Assembly (NCBI GenBank): GCA_016938015.1
Contig: JAFGVL010000105.1
Span: forward strand, 1-64,000
DNA from: Paludibacteraceae bacterium
GTDB taxonomy: Bacteria > Bacteroidota > Bacteroidia > Bacteroidales > Paludibacteraceae
Length of the DNA: 64,000 bases
Direction: 5' to 3'
The notes below the pieces were generated by a model that ran no database searches, was not told where the DNA came from, and saw nothing but the letters and a program-made list of their open reading frames with translations. Made by a program: the position numbers and the translations under genes. Shown piece by piece: positions 51,975 through 61,751 of the stretch (position 1 is the first letter of the stretch; every line of letters starts with the position of its first letter).

Positions 51975-53531
51975 TTATTTCTTTTTTACACGCTTTCCTT
52001 TTTTTGTTTTTTGGGGCAATGCGTAACGGGTAAAAATATCGTGTTTGTTTTTGGGACGGATAGTATCTTGCCAATGAAAATTTTCCAACTGTTTTTTATC
52101 GTCGGGTATTTGAAGTTCGGGATATAAAACGCCGGAAGAACTGGGAGAAAGCACTATTTTATCTATTTTTCTGTTTCTTACATGTACCACCAGTGTACTG
52201 CTTTCCGTTCGGTTCATGCCAATTAAAGTACCATCCTGCTCTCGTGGATAATAAATAGACTCAGCATTGCCTTCAACAAGAATTTTATACAGCACTTTAT
52301 CTTTTATAAAAGCTTTTAAACTTTTACCGGAGAGTTGACTAAAACGTAAACTATCTTCCTGAATAAGACCCATTGCTTTGCCTTGCACCCACACCATACT
52401 GGAATCTTTTGCCAATTTAAATACTTGCATAAAATTGCCGGAAAGCTGCATGGTATCGGACCATATTACAGGACTTTCATACATACTCAACAACGAGTCG
52501 CGGGTAGAATAAATGAGCGTATCACATTTTCCTTGTAAATTTGAGCGATAAAAACGCACATTACTAACCGCTTTTAACCTATTATACACAGAATCGGCTT
52601 GAGTACGCAAGGTATCGGCATGTAAAAAAAGTGTGTCGTTTTTGTCGGAATATTCAGTTGCATAAGCAGAATCGCGCACTAAACCAAAGCGATCCAGCTC
52701 ACGGTAATACCCATAATTTCCGTAGATAGTAATTTGTTGTGCCGTATCGATAAGTTGTACATGCCCCCAAGCTTGCCCCTCTCCTTCTTTTTTTTGGTAA
52801 AAAATAGTATCGCCTACCAACTTTTTACCATCTATTTGCTCGATGTATGAATTTTTATATAATTGCGATTTTTCATGTTGCGTATCGTACCAGCCATCTT
52901 CGGAATAGATAGTTGTTTTTTCTTTGTACAAAATTAGTGAAGGGCCTATAATATAAGCTATTTTAGATTGCGTGTTGTATTTCAAATTATTTGAACCCAA
53001 GCCAAACTCATCGTTAACCAAACGCACTTGCTCTCTAAATACCGACATTTTTGTACTAGGAGAATACTCACCCCAAATAGAGGTAAGTACATTTTTTTTA
53101 TCGTAAATTTTACCTCCTGTGTAGTAATAGCCTTTGTTTTGGTTTCTGTCGTAATCAAAACTATCTGTTTCGAGCGTAGTTTCACGGTTTATCATACGCA
53201 CATTTCCTTTTAAATGAGCTATTCGAGTATCGCCATTGTAATGCAAAAAATCTCCATACACAAAAAGCGTATCTCCTTGTTGCATACGTATATTACCAAA
53301 GGCATCAATGGTATTATTTTGGTCGTAGAAATAAGCGCTGTCGCAATACATGTAGGCATTATCATGACGAAATACTACATTTCCGCGCAATACCTGACAA
53401 TCAGCGTTCATTTTCTTGTCGAAAGAAAGTGTTTCTGAACGCTCAAGAACGATAGTAGTAGGTTTAGCACCCTGAGTGAAATTAGCCGAAAGGATAAAAA
53501 CAATAAAAAGGGCTATGTATTTGCGAAGCAT
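51975..53531 (-). CDS. OstA/LptA-like periplasmic protein
   Basis: Signal peptide; ADCQVLRGNVVFRHDNAYMYCDSAYFYDQNNTIDAFGNIRMQQGDTLFVYGDFLHYNGDTRIAHLKGNVRM. Confidence 0.87.
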   Translation of the reverse strand: MLRKYIALFIVFILSANFTQGAKPTTIVLERSETLSFDKKMNADCQVLRGNVVFRHDNAYMYCDSAYFYDQNNTIDAFGNIRMQQGDTLFVYGDFLHYNGDTRIAHLKGNVRMINRETTLETDSFDYDRNQNKGYYYTGGKIYDKKNVLTSIWGEYSPSTKMSVFREQVRLVNDEFGLGSNNLKYNTQSKIAYIIGPSLILYKEKTTIYSEDGWYDTQHEKSQLYKNSYIEQIDGKKLVGDTIFYQKKEGEGQAWGHVQLIDTAQQITIYGNYGYYRELDRFGLVRDSAYATEYSDKNDTLFLHADTLRTQADSVYNRLKAVSNVRFYRSNLQGKCDTLIYSTRDSLLSMYESPVIWSDTMQLSGNFMQVFKLAKDSSMVWVQGKAMGLIQEDSLRFSQLSGKSLKAFIKDKVLYKILVEGNAESIYYPREQDGTLIGMNRTESSTLVVHVRNRKIDKIVLSPSSSGVLYPELQIPDDKKQLENFHWQDTIRPKNKHDIFTRYALPQKTKKGKRVKKK

Positions 53532-53586
53532 AAACTATCAAATTCGTTTTAAGTAACGATACTAGTAGGTGTAAAAATTGCTTTGT

Positions 53587-54954
53587 TTATTTTTTTACCC
53601 ATCCCTCGTATTGGAACTTACAATTTTGCCATTCGGGATTAATTTTAATATACGTTTCCTTTTGTTTGTTTTTAACCCAATTATTAATTGTTTCGGCATT
53701 TTGTCTGTTTTGAACAAAAACCTTTAAAAGCTGATAATCGGTTTCTAAATTAGCTTTGTGTTGGGCAATTTTTGCTTTTACTTTAATAACGGCACACACT
53801 TTTTTACCGGTTTGGTCGGTCATGATAAACGGTTTAGAAAAATCGCCCACTTCCATATCATACGCTAATCTGGAGATTTCGGAAGGTAAGTGTTGGTATT
53901 CAAATTGAGTGGTACCATCTTGTGGGTTTACCATAATTCCGGCACTCATACGGGTATTTTTATCGTCGGAATAATTTAAGATTGCATCTTCAAACTTAAT
54001 TTTACCTTCTCTAACAAAAGACATAATACTATCAAGCCTTGTTATCGCTTTGTTTTGGTCTTCTAATTGAGGTTTTGGTTTTATTAAAATATGACGAACA
54101 TTTACTTTATCACCTCTTTTGGCAATAAGCTGAATAATATGGAAACCAAATTCGCTTTCTATGATACGCGAAACTTTTTTAGGGTCGGTTAAGCTAAAAG
54201 CCTCATCGGCAAATGGTTTTACCAGCTGACCTTTACCCATAAAACCAAGTTCTCCTCCTTGTTTAGCCGATTCTACATCGTCGGAGTAAAGCATTGCCAG
54301 CATAGAAAAAGTAGCATCGCCCGTTTCAATTCTTTCTTTAAACCCACGTAATCGTAATTTGATTGCTTCTACTTCAGATAAAGCAATTCTAGGTTCTTGA
54401 GTTAAAATTTGCACTTCTACTTTTGCGGGAATAATAGGAATATCTAAACTATCGATTTTTGAAAAAGCTTTTCGAACCTGCGAAGGCGAAATTTTTTGAT
54501 CTCCAATAAGCTTTTGTTGAACCTGTTGCACTAAACTTTGTTCGCGAGCCTGCTCCCTTAAATCTTCTTTTATTTGTTTCAACGATTTTCCGTAATACTC
54601 TAACAGTTTTTCTTCGGAACCTATTTGTGCAATTATTTCGTTTACTCGTTGTTCAACCTGCATAGTAATTACACCCTCGTTAGCCTCAATACTATCTAAT
54701 TTTGCTTGGTGCAAAAATAATTTTCTAATAGCCAATTGCTCCGGAACTACGCAATAAGGATCTCCATCCATATCTACTTTTTCATATTTCATCTGCATAA
54801 TTTGCTTTTCAACATCAGAACGGAGTATGGCATCGTCGCCAACAACCCATATTACTTCATCAATAACATCTTGTTGTGCCACTGCTAAAGTTGGTGCGAA
54901 CATTAGCACTAAAAAAATCCACATTGTATATGGTGTAAGCTTCTTGTTTTTCAT
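53587..54954 (-). CDS. SurA-like periplasmic peptidylprolyl isomerase
   Basis: VIDEVIWVVGDDAILRSDVEKQIMQMK; parvulin DVESAKQGGELGFMGKGQLVKPFADEAFSL; GFHIIQLIAKRGDKVNVRHILIKP. Confidence 0.92.
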   Translation of the reverse strand: MKNKKLTPYTMWIFLVLMFAPTLAVAQQDVIDEVIWVVGDDAILRSDVEKQIMQMKYEKVDMDGDPYCVVPEQLAIRKLFLHQAKLDSIEANEGVITMQVEQRVNEIIAQIGSEEKLLEYYGKSLKQIKEDLREQAREQSLVQQVQQKLIGDQKISPSQVRKAFSKIDSLDIPIIPAKVEVQILTQEPRIALSEVEAIKLRLRGFKERIETGDATFSMLAMLYSDDVESAKQGGELGFMGKGQLVKPFADEAFSLTDPKKVSRIIESEFGFHIIQLIAKRGDKVNVRHILIKPKPQLEDQNKAITRLDSIMSFVREGKIKFEDAILNYSDDKNTRMSAGIMVNPQDGTTQFEYQHLPSEISRLAYDMEVGDFSKPFIMTDQTGKKVCAVIKVKAKIAQHKANLETDYQLLKVFVQNRQNAETINNWVKNKQKETYIKINPEWQNCKFQYEGWVKK

Positions 54955-55098
54955 GTTTTTATTTGATTTTCAAAAGTCATTTATAACTCGCCAAATTCAA
55001 CCCCATTTATAAAACGGTTACTTATGGCAAGTTTCATCTAATTATTATTTTTTAATGAAAGTTTTTCACTAATCGCTATCTAAAAATAGCCTGTTTTG

Positions 55099-56001
55099 TT
55101 ATTCCTGTAATTTTGGTTCCGACTCTTGAGAAAAGAATATTATTTTTTCTTTATCAATAGCTTCTTGGTATAACTTATCGTTTAATTTTTTAATAAAATC
55201 GGTTTTTTCTTTATTCATTAATAAAACGTGAATTTTATCTTTTGCCAGTTCAAAAGGTTCCGTTTCGCCCGCAAATTTAACATCAAGTATGCGTAAAATA
55301 TAATGATAAGCTGTATCTTTTACTTCGATGTATCTATTTGCTCTTAAATAACTGTCGGCATTTTCCAATTGAATAGGCATATTTTTAGTCACTTCCAAAA
55401 ACTTCACCCATCTATCACCAAAATACTGATAACTGGTCGCATTTTGAATACCATATTTTTCAACTTCTTCAATAGATTTTGCTTTATAATTACGCATCCA
55501 ACCTTGTAGTTTTGAAAACTTTGGAGCTCCTAGAGGCACTTGTATATATACCCCTTTTATAATTGAATTTTTTAATACAAACTTTTCTTGATGACTGTTG
55601 TAAAAAGCTTCTAATTTTTTATCTGAAAGCACATCCGCTAAACGCTCACGTATTAGGTTTTCTTGGTATTGATGTATGATTAACGATCTGCGGTAATCTT
55701 CCACCAGCTTATCAATTTTTTCTTGGTCGGAAATATTTTTACTGGCATGCTCGTACAGCAACACATTGGTTGCCCATTGTTGTGCAAAATCGTCAGCAAG
55801 TGCGGTACTATCTTCTTGCGAAGCCATATCAGGTATAACCGCATCAATATCTTCCATATACAAATACCTGCCGCCTACTTCTAAATAAGGAACTCGTGTT
55901 GCATCCATTTTTTCTTTTTCTTGGCAAGAAAAAAACAAGATACAGCTTAATACCACACACAATGTGCTTTTCTTTATTGAAATTGGGTAACGCACCATCA
56001 A
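55099..56001 (-). CDS. lipoprotein of the PpiC/SurA-like chaperone type
   Basis: Lipobox-like VLSCILFFSCQEK; helical SurA-N-like region; overlaps the upstream PPIase by 4 nt. Confidence 0.7.
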   Translation of the reverse strand: MMVRYPISIKKSTLCVVLSCILFFSCQEKEKMDATRVPYLEVGGRYLYMEDIDAVIPDMASQEDSTALADDFAQQWATNVLLYEHASKNISDQEKIDKLVEDYRRSLIIHQYQENLIRERLADVLSDKKLEAFYNSHQEKFVLKNSIIKGVYIQVPLGAPKFSKLQGWMRNYKAKSIEEVEKYGIQNATSYQYFGDRWVKFLEVTKNMPIQLENADSYLRANRYIEVKDTAYHYILRILDVKFAGETEPFELAKDKIHVLLMNKEKTDFIKKLNDKLYQEAIDKEKIIFFSQESEPKLQE

Positions 56002-57899
56002 TCTTTTACTGTTTTAAATAATTCCTCGTTAATTTTTACTGAGAATTTATTACGCAATTGTTTTATCCATTCTTTATCAAGATAGCTTTGATAGTCTTGT
56101 ACCACTTTGCCTTTTATATCTGTATAATTCTCAGGATTTGATACTAATTTTCCATCCACAAAAACAAAAGGAAAATCGGCATCGGGAGTTAACACACCCT
56201 CTTTAAAAACCAAATAATCTACTTCCTTTTTTGTTCCTTTTTCAAAGGTGCCGAATTCAGATTTTACCACAGTTTTTTCTTTATTCAGCTTATTTAATTC
56301 TACATCAATTGAATCGGAGAATGCTGTACGAAGGATGTTTTTTACTTTCTTTTCGGTTTTTGCGTTGTTGCAATAAATAATTCGTCCCTTATATTTAGGC
56401 GAGCTCCATGTGTAATTGGCTTTGTTAGCTTCAAAAAATTGGGATAAACCGGCAGTATCTTTCAAAGCCTTTTCCCAAACCGTAGCATTGCTAATATTAA
56501 ATAATAATATGCCGTCTTTATATTCTTGCACTAAATGTCCAAATTCAGGATATTTAATTTCTAAACGGCTGTTTTCGTAATTTTTAATTTCTTCATCGGA
56601 ATAGTATTGTAATGCTTGTTGAAGAACCGATGGACGTAAATTTCTTTGTTTCATAAAAGCTGCCAGCTGACTTTGAGTATAAGTTTTATCGGCAAAAGAA
56701 AACAGCATTTTATGTTGACTGGCTGCTTGTACATAAAACAAACTATCAGAAGTGTTTTTTGCAAGTTTTTGTAATTGATTAAGTGCTTTTTTATCTACTT
56801 TATAAAGGTATTCGTTTTTCAATTTAGCGATAAAAGATTGTTGAACAAGCTGCGCCCTATCTCCCATTACAAAACTTTTTTCGATGGTTGGTTTTTCTTC
56901 CTCGTATGTGCCTAACTGTTTTTTATCCAACAATTTAATTATATGCCAACCAAATTGTGTTTTTACAGGGTACGAAAAATCACCCATTTCTTTTATCTGA
57001 TAAGCGGCATCTTCGAACTCTTTAATAAAATTACCACTTTCGAGCCAAGGCAACTGTCCGTTTTTTTGTGCACTATACGTATCTTCCGAAAACTCTTTGA
57101 CCATTTTCTCAAAATTTTCTCCATTCTTCAACTGACTATAAATGTATTGAATTTCGTTTTGAGCCTGTATATTTTTTTCGGAAAGAGTATCGTTTGTAGT
57201 TTTTAAGATATGTGCCAATAACAATTTGCCTCTGGAGGGTCTTTTGCCAAACACTTTAATTAGATGATATCCATACATGCTACGAATTGGTTTAGAAACC
57301 TGTCCGATAGGAGTTGTATAAGCGGCAGTTTCAAACGAATAAATTGTTTTTAACGCAGAAATATAACCTAAGTATCCTCCTTTTTCTTTCGAAGCGGGGT
57401 CTTCAGATTGCTCTTTAGCTAAAGTAGCAAAATCTTCTTTTTTCAATCGGTCGTATAAGGTTTGTGCTTTTTTATAGGCATTTAAGGTGTCGTTTTGATT
57501 ATCATCATCAAACTTTACAAAGATATGAGCAATTTCAACATCTTCTTTCATCCTCTCATAAGCCTCTTTCATTAATTTCTCTTTGTAATCTTTATCGGTT
57601 AGGTATTCCATAGCCGATTGCCTACGGTAACCTTCTAATTCGGTAATAAAGCTTTGTGCCGTATCCATTTTTAAACTTTCGGCCTCGGCCACTTTCAGTT
57701 TAAAATCAATAAACATAGAGAGATAATCTTCTTTCGATTTTTTATCAATGCCTGTATTTGTATTATTTTTACGGTACAAATACTCGAAAGAAGATTTAGA
57801 AATTTCTTTCCCGTTGATAGTGACTAATACCGGCTCTGTAGCAAAAATAAATGCTGATAAAACGGTGCCTAGTAGCACAAATACTATACTTTTACTCAT
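55998..57899 (-). CDS. peptidylprolyl isomerase with two parvulin domains
   Basis: AHIFVKFDDDNQND..EDPASKEKGGYLGYISALKTIYSFETAAYTTPIGQVSKPIRSMYGYHLIKVFGKRPS; second copy AHILKTTNDTL..SEDTYSAQKNGQLPWLESGNFIKEFEDAAYQI. Confidence 0.93.
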   Translation of the reverse strand: MSKSIVFVLLGTVLSAFIFATEPVLVTINGKEISKSSFEYLYRKNNTNTGIDKKSKEDYLSMFIDFKLKVAEAESLKMDTAQSFITELEGYRRQSAMEYLTDKDYKEKLMKEAYERMKEDVEIAHIFVKFDDDNQNDTLNAYKKAQTLYDRLKKEDFATLAKEQSEDPASKEKGGYLGYISALKTIYSFETAAYTTPIGQVSKPIRSMYGYHLIKVFGKRPSRGKLLLAHILKTTNDTLSEKNIQAQNEIQYIYSQLKNGENFEKMVKEFSEDTYSAQKNGQLPWLESGNFIKEFEDAAYQIKEMGDFSYPVKTQFGWHIIKLLDKKQLGTYEEEKPTIEKSFVMGDRAQLVQQSFIAKLKNEYLYKVDKKALNQLQKLAKNTSDSLFYVQAASQHKMLFSFADKTYTQSQLAAFMKQRNLRPSVLQQALQYYSDEEIKNYENSRLEIKYPEFGHLVQEYKDGILLFNISNATVWEKALKDTAGLSQFFEANKANYTWSSPKYKGRIIYCNNAKTEKKVKNILRTAFSDSIDVELNKLNKEKTVVKSEFGTFEKGTKKEVDYLVFKEGVLTPDADFPFVFVDGKLVSNPENYTDIKGKVVQDYQSYLDKEWIKQLRNKFSVKINEELFKTVKD

Positions 57900-57928
57900 C
57901 GTTTTTTTATGTTTTTATTAGGTAATAA

Positions 57929-60031
57929 TTACAATAGAATAGAATAACCCAATCCGAAAGTAATATACTCTGCCGTTAGCATATGAGTTTTAAGCGCAAC
58001 AACTCCAAACAAACCATTTGTAAATCGGTATTTCATTGCTAATCTGAAATACGTATTGTTCAAAAATTGATAGTCGTAATTATACTGTGGTTGTATATTA
58101 TCATAAAAATAATACCCACCATCAATTGCTGCAGTTACTCGTCCTAACACAAACTCGTTGGATAAACAGCCACCTCCTCGAATGCGTTGTTCAAACTTAT
58201 CAGGATCCATACGGGTGGTAAAAAAGTTAGCATAGGCATTGGGGTAAGCTGTGTGGGTATCTGCAAAAGCATCGTCGTAAAAACCATCAACACCCAAACC
58301 TATACGGTAAATATTTGCCGCTTGAAAATACAAACCTAGGTTAATATTTCCTACCAAGTATTGCTTAGTATCAAAACGATTCATTTCACGCATAAAGGCA
58401 GATCCCATAATATCTAAGGTAAAGTACTTAGGTAATGGTTCACCCGAAGCTCTAACCACAGGGGTTAAAACACTAGGACAATATTTCATGCCTAATTCGG
58501 CGGTAAACATATTTAAGCCGTTGTTAGGAGATGCAAAATTACCATTAGATAAGTGAGTCATGTACGCACCCAGCGAGAATGAATAATGCGATAAAGCATC
58601 TTGACGTTGGTTGGAAATATTAGTAAAAGGACGAATAACTAAATTGAAACCTCCTTTTATATATACATTGATAGGAGAACCAAACATGGGTGTAATCTCT
58701 GCTACAGGTATACTATCGTTATTTGTTAGCGATTGTTTATTCCATTTGGTAACATAACTAGCTCCAAAACCTGCTGTTAAGTTAAAGTCCACCGGATCGG
58801 TACTTAACAATGGAATATCTACATATGGATAAATGGCAAAAGCCGAACCGAGTAAAGCCTCGTTGCCCAAGTTTAAGTAAGTAAAACCTAAACCGGTAGT
58901 AGGCACATTAAAATAATGATGCCAGTTTTTACTGCCAACAGTAGGCCATTCTACACAAAACTCAGCTCCTAAAACAGGGCGTAAAGAAGCACCGGTTAAA
59001 TAGCTCTTTTGTTCAGCTTCGTGTTGGTAAATTTTTCCGGCTATTAAATTATATTTATACTGACGTGGTTTGTCGTATATTAAATCGCTGGTTAAACCTA
59101 CATTTTCGTAATCGCTGTAAGATTTTGGGGTGTTATCTACCCGCTCGTATCGAGGAGCTGCGGTTACCGATGCTAGATCTACATTCGACCAATTATTAGA
59201 GGCATTTTCGTATTTATTGGCTTTGTTTTTTGAAGGAGATCCTCCATCAAGCCAAAGGCCTCCACCCGATTTAACACCTGCACGACCCGAACCGCTTGAC
59301 CAGCTATCGTTTGCTTTGCCTTTTCCGCCTCTGGAAGAGCCACCTGAATTATCAGCCCAAATACCTCCACCTTTACCAACTTTGGCACTAGTACCTGAAT
59401 TTGCAGCAACCCACGAATCATTTGCACGACCACGACCTCTATTAGTTCCTCTTTTCGAACTACCATCCCAATCGTTATATGCACTGGAGTAATCTACTTT
59501 TAGCTTACGTTTTCCATCGCTGGCAGTCCATGTACCTCCGGATTTTTTACTCTTATTTCGTGAATTAGAATTATCGGCAAAGGGATCATATCCTCCTGCT
59601 CCGGCTTTGCCACGTTTTTTATTTCCTTTTTCATCAAAAGGATCATAACCTCCAGCGGAAGTTCTTCCTTTGTATTTTCCTTTTTTATCGTTTGAGGCAA
59701 AAGGGTCATATCCGGCACCACCTTTTTTCCCTTTTTTATTTTTTTTATCATAGTCGGCAAAGGGATCAAAGCCTCCGGCATTAGAACTTTTTCCTCCCGA
59801 CGAAGCAAAGGGATCAAAACCTTGAGAAGAACCACTTCTTTTACGTTTTGTTTTTTTGCCTCCTCCTATTGAGTATAAAGAACCATTACCCGATCTTTTG
59901 CCGGTCATTTTAGCTGACTTTTGTTTTCTGGCTTGATTTCTACCTTTAATAGAACAGTCTTCGCCTAAACATTGAGCACTTAAGTTAAAGCTTATAAGAG
60001 ATGCAATAAATAAAATGAGGTATTTTTTCAT
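57929..60031 (-). CDS. exported protein with GFDPF/GYDPF low-complexity repeats fused to a lipid A deacylase (PagL/acyloxyacyl hydrolase)-like beta-barrel
   Basis: Signal peptide MKKYLILFIASLISFNLSAQ; five DPF repeats; C-terminal THLSNGNFASPNNGLN resembles the PagL H-x-SN..PN.G.N catalytic region. Confidence 0.75.
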   Translation of the reverse strand: MKKYLILFIASLISFNLSAQCLGEDCSIKGRNQARKQKSAKMTGKRSGNGSLYSIGGGKKTKRKRSGSSQGFDPFASSGGKSSNAGGFDPFADYDKKNKKGKKGGAGYDPFASNDKKGKYKGRTSAGGYDPFDEKGNKKRGKAGAGGYDPFADNSNSRNKSKKSGGTWTASDGKRKLKVDYSSAYNDWDGSSKRGTNRGRGRANDSWVAANSGTSAKVGKGGGIWADNSGGSSRGGKGKANDSWSSGSGRAGVKSGGGLWLDGGSPSKNKANKYENASNNWSNVDLASVTAAPRYERVDNTPKSYSDYENVGLTSDLIYDKPRQYKYNLIAGKIYQHEAEQKSYLTGASLRPVLGAEFCVEWPTVGSKNWHHYFNVPTTGLGFTYLNLGNEALLGSAFAIYPYVDIPLLSTDPVDFNLTAGFGASYVTKWNKQSLTNNDSIPVAEITPMFGSPINVYIKGGFNLVIRPFTNISNQRQDALSHYSFSLGAYMTHLSNGNFASPNNGLNMFTAELGMKYCPSVLTPVVRASGEPLPKYFTLDIMGSAFMREMNRFDTKQYLVGNINLGLYFQAANIYRIGLGVDGFYDDAFADTHTAYPNAYANFFTTRMDPDKFEQRIRGGGCLSNEFVLGRVTAAIDGGYYFYDNIQPQYNYDYQFLNNTYFRLAMKYRFTNGLFGVVALKTHMLTAEYITFGLGYSILL
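59222..59821 (-). repeat. intragenic repeat region encoding (F/Y)DPF and GG(T/I/L)W / NDSW units
   Basis: gcaaagggatcaaa/cata-cctcc repeated in DNA at about 59580-59820; five DPF and three GG-x-W units in protein. Confidence 0.85.
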
Positions 60032-60129
60032 AAAGTAACAAATACATTTTCAATTAAAAATGAAGAAAAAAGATATATCTTTGTTCCTGTTTTTGAGGAA
60101 CCACAAATATATAAAATACTTGCTAAACC

Positions 60130-60852
60130 ATGATTGTTTTACTAAAAAAAGAATTGCGCAGCTTTTTCAGCTCTGCCACAGGATACATAGTGATAGGTAT
60201 TTTCCTGCTTTTTACAGGTTTGTTTTTATGGGTATTTCCGGGTCAATATAACATACCCGAATCAGGATATGCACAACTGGACGGGCTTTTTGAATTAGCT
60301 CCGTGGTTGTTTTTATTTTTAGTTCCTGCAGTAACCATGCGTATGTTTGCCGAAGAAAAACGCAACGGCACCATCGAACTATTGTACACAAAACCATTAA
60401 CGGGATTAGAAATTGTTCTTGGAAAATACTTAGCTGCAGTGGTACTGGTTCTGCTTGCGCTTTTACCTACTCTTATCTATTTTGGCAGTGTTTATTACTT
60501 GGCCGAACCTTTTGGTAATGTTGATACAGGAGCTTTTTGGGGTTCTTTTATCGGGTTGTTTTTTTTAGCCGCTATATATGTTGCCATTGGCGTTTTTTGC
60601 TCGTCGATTAGCAATAATCAAATAGTATCGTTTATTACCGCCGTTATTATGTGTTTTTTTATTTATTCCGGTTTCGATTTAATCGGGTCGTTATTTTCTT
60701 CAGGAAAAACCATTACCTTTATATCATCCATAGGCATCAATGCTCATTATGAATCGATGAGTAGAGGAGTAATTGATAGTAGAGATGTACTTTATTTTTT
60801 AAGTGTAAGTGCCTTGTTTATTTTTGGAACTAAACTAACTATAAAACAATAA
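60130..60852 (+). CDS. gldF: gliding motility-associated ABC transporter permease GldF
   Basis: LKKELRSFFSSATGYIVIGIFLLFTGLFLWVF; VPAVTMRMFAEEKRNGTIELLYTKPLTGLEIVLGKYLAA. Confidence 0.93.
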   Translation: MIVLLKKELRSFFSSATGYIVIGIFLLFTGLFLWVFPGQYNIPESGYAQLDGLFELAPWLFLFLVPAVTMRMFAEEKRNGTIELLYTKPLTGLEIVLGKYLAAVVLVLLALLPTLIYFGSVYYLAEPFGNVDTGAFWGSFIGLFFLAAIYVAIGVFCSSISNNQIVSFITAVIMCFFIYSGFDLIGSLFSSGKTITFISSIGINAHYESMSRGVIDSRDVLYFLSVSALFIFGTKLTIKQ

Positions 60853-60986
60853 ACCATTGGTTGTGATTTTTTTCTCCCAACCATATTTGATACGTTATTT
60901 CTTGTAAAATTACAAACAACCAATAGCTAAACGGAAAGTCGAAACGCAATACAAAAACTTAATTTTCTTTACCTAAACCCATAGCA

Positions 60987-61751
60987 ATGCCTCTTATTTT
61001 AATATCCAACGATGATGGTATAACTGCAAAGGGAATTCAGTCTTTGATTGAAAGCATGCGCCCTTTGGGATCTGTAATAGTTGTAGCTCCAGATAGCCCG
61101 CGTTCAGCACAATCGAGTGCTTTAACTGTTACGACTCCTCTTCGTGTAAAAAAAATTCATGAAGAAGAGGGTTTAGTACAATATATTTGCAACGGCACGC
61201 CATCAGACTGCGTGAAATTAGCCTTAAATCAACTTTGTCCGAGAAAACCCGATATAGTAGTTGCCGGTATTAATCACGGCACAAATTCTTCTATCAGCGT
61301 AATTTATTCAGGTACAATAGGAGCTACCATTGAAGGATGTGTTAACGGAATACCTTCAATAGGCTTCTCATTATGCAATTTTGACCCTCGAGCAGATTTT
61401 AGTACCGCCATGATTTATGCTCAAAGAATAACCAAAAAAATAGTTCAAGAAGGACTTCCAAAAGGTATTTGTTTAAACGTAAACATACCCGATTTAAAAA
61501 CTATTAAAGGCATAAAAATTTGCCGCCAATCGGAAGGATATTGGTCGGAAGAGTTTATTAAACGCGAAGACCCTTACGGAAAGCATTATTATTGGCTTAC
61601 GGGCGAATTTATAAATGCCGAAAAACTAAATGACGACACCGACGAATGGGCGTTAGAAAACGGCTATATTTCCATTGTACCGGTAAAAGTTGACATGACA
61701 GCTTATGAATACATCAACGACTTAAAAAAATTAGATTATGAGCAAGAGTAG
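60987..61751 (+). CDS. surE: 5'/3'-nucleotidase SurE
   Basis: ILISNDDGITAKGIQSLIESM; VVAPDSPRSAQSSALTV; CNGTPSDCVKLAL; VVAGINHGTNSSISVIYSGTIGATIEG. Confidence 0.98.
   Translation: MPLILISNDDGITAKGIQSLIESMRPLGSVIVVAPDSPRSAQSSALTVTTPLRVKKIHEEEGLVQYICNGTPSDCVKLALNQLCPRKPDIVVAGINHGTNSSISVIYSGTIGATIEGCVNGIPSIGFSLCNFDPRADFSTAMIYAQRITKKIVQEGLPKGICLNVNIPDLKTIKGIKICRQSEGYWSEEFIKREDPYGKHYYWLTGEFINAEKLNDDTDEWALENGYISIVPVKVDMTAYEYINDLKKLDYEQE

Noticed and set aside
59130-59492. 120-aa Pro/Leu-rich plus-strand ORF
   Set aside because: Antisense of the Gly-rich repeat region; long only because of codon bias
59179-59835. Two minus-strand ORFs (59179-59484 and 59500-59835) in a second frame of the DPF gene
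   Set aside because: Artefacts of the repetitive in-frame sequence; no start context or motif
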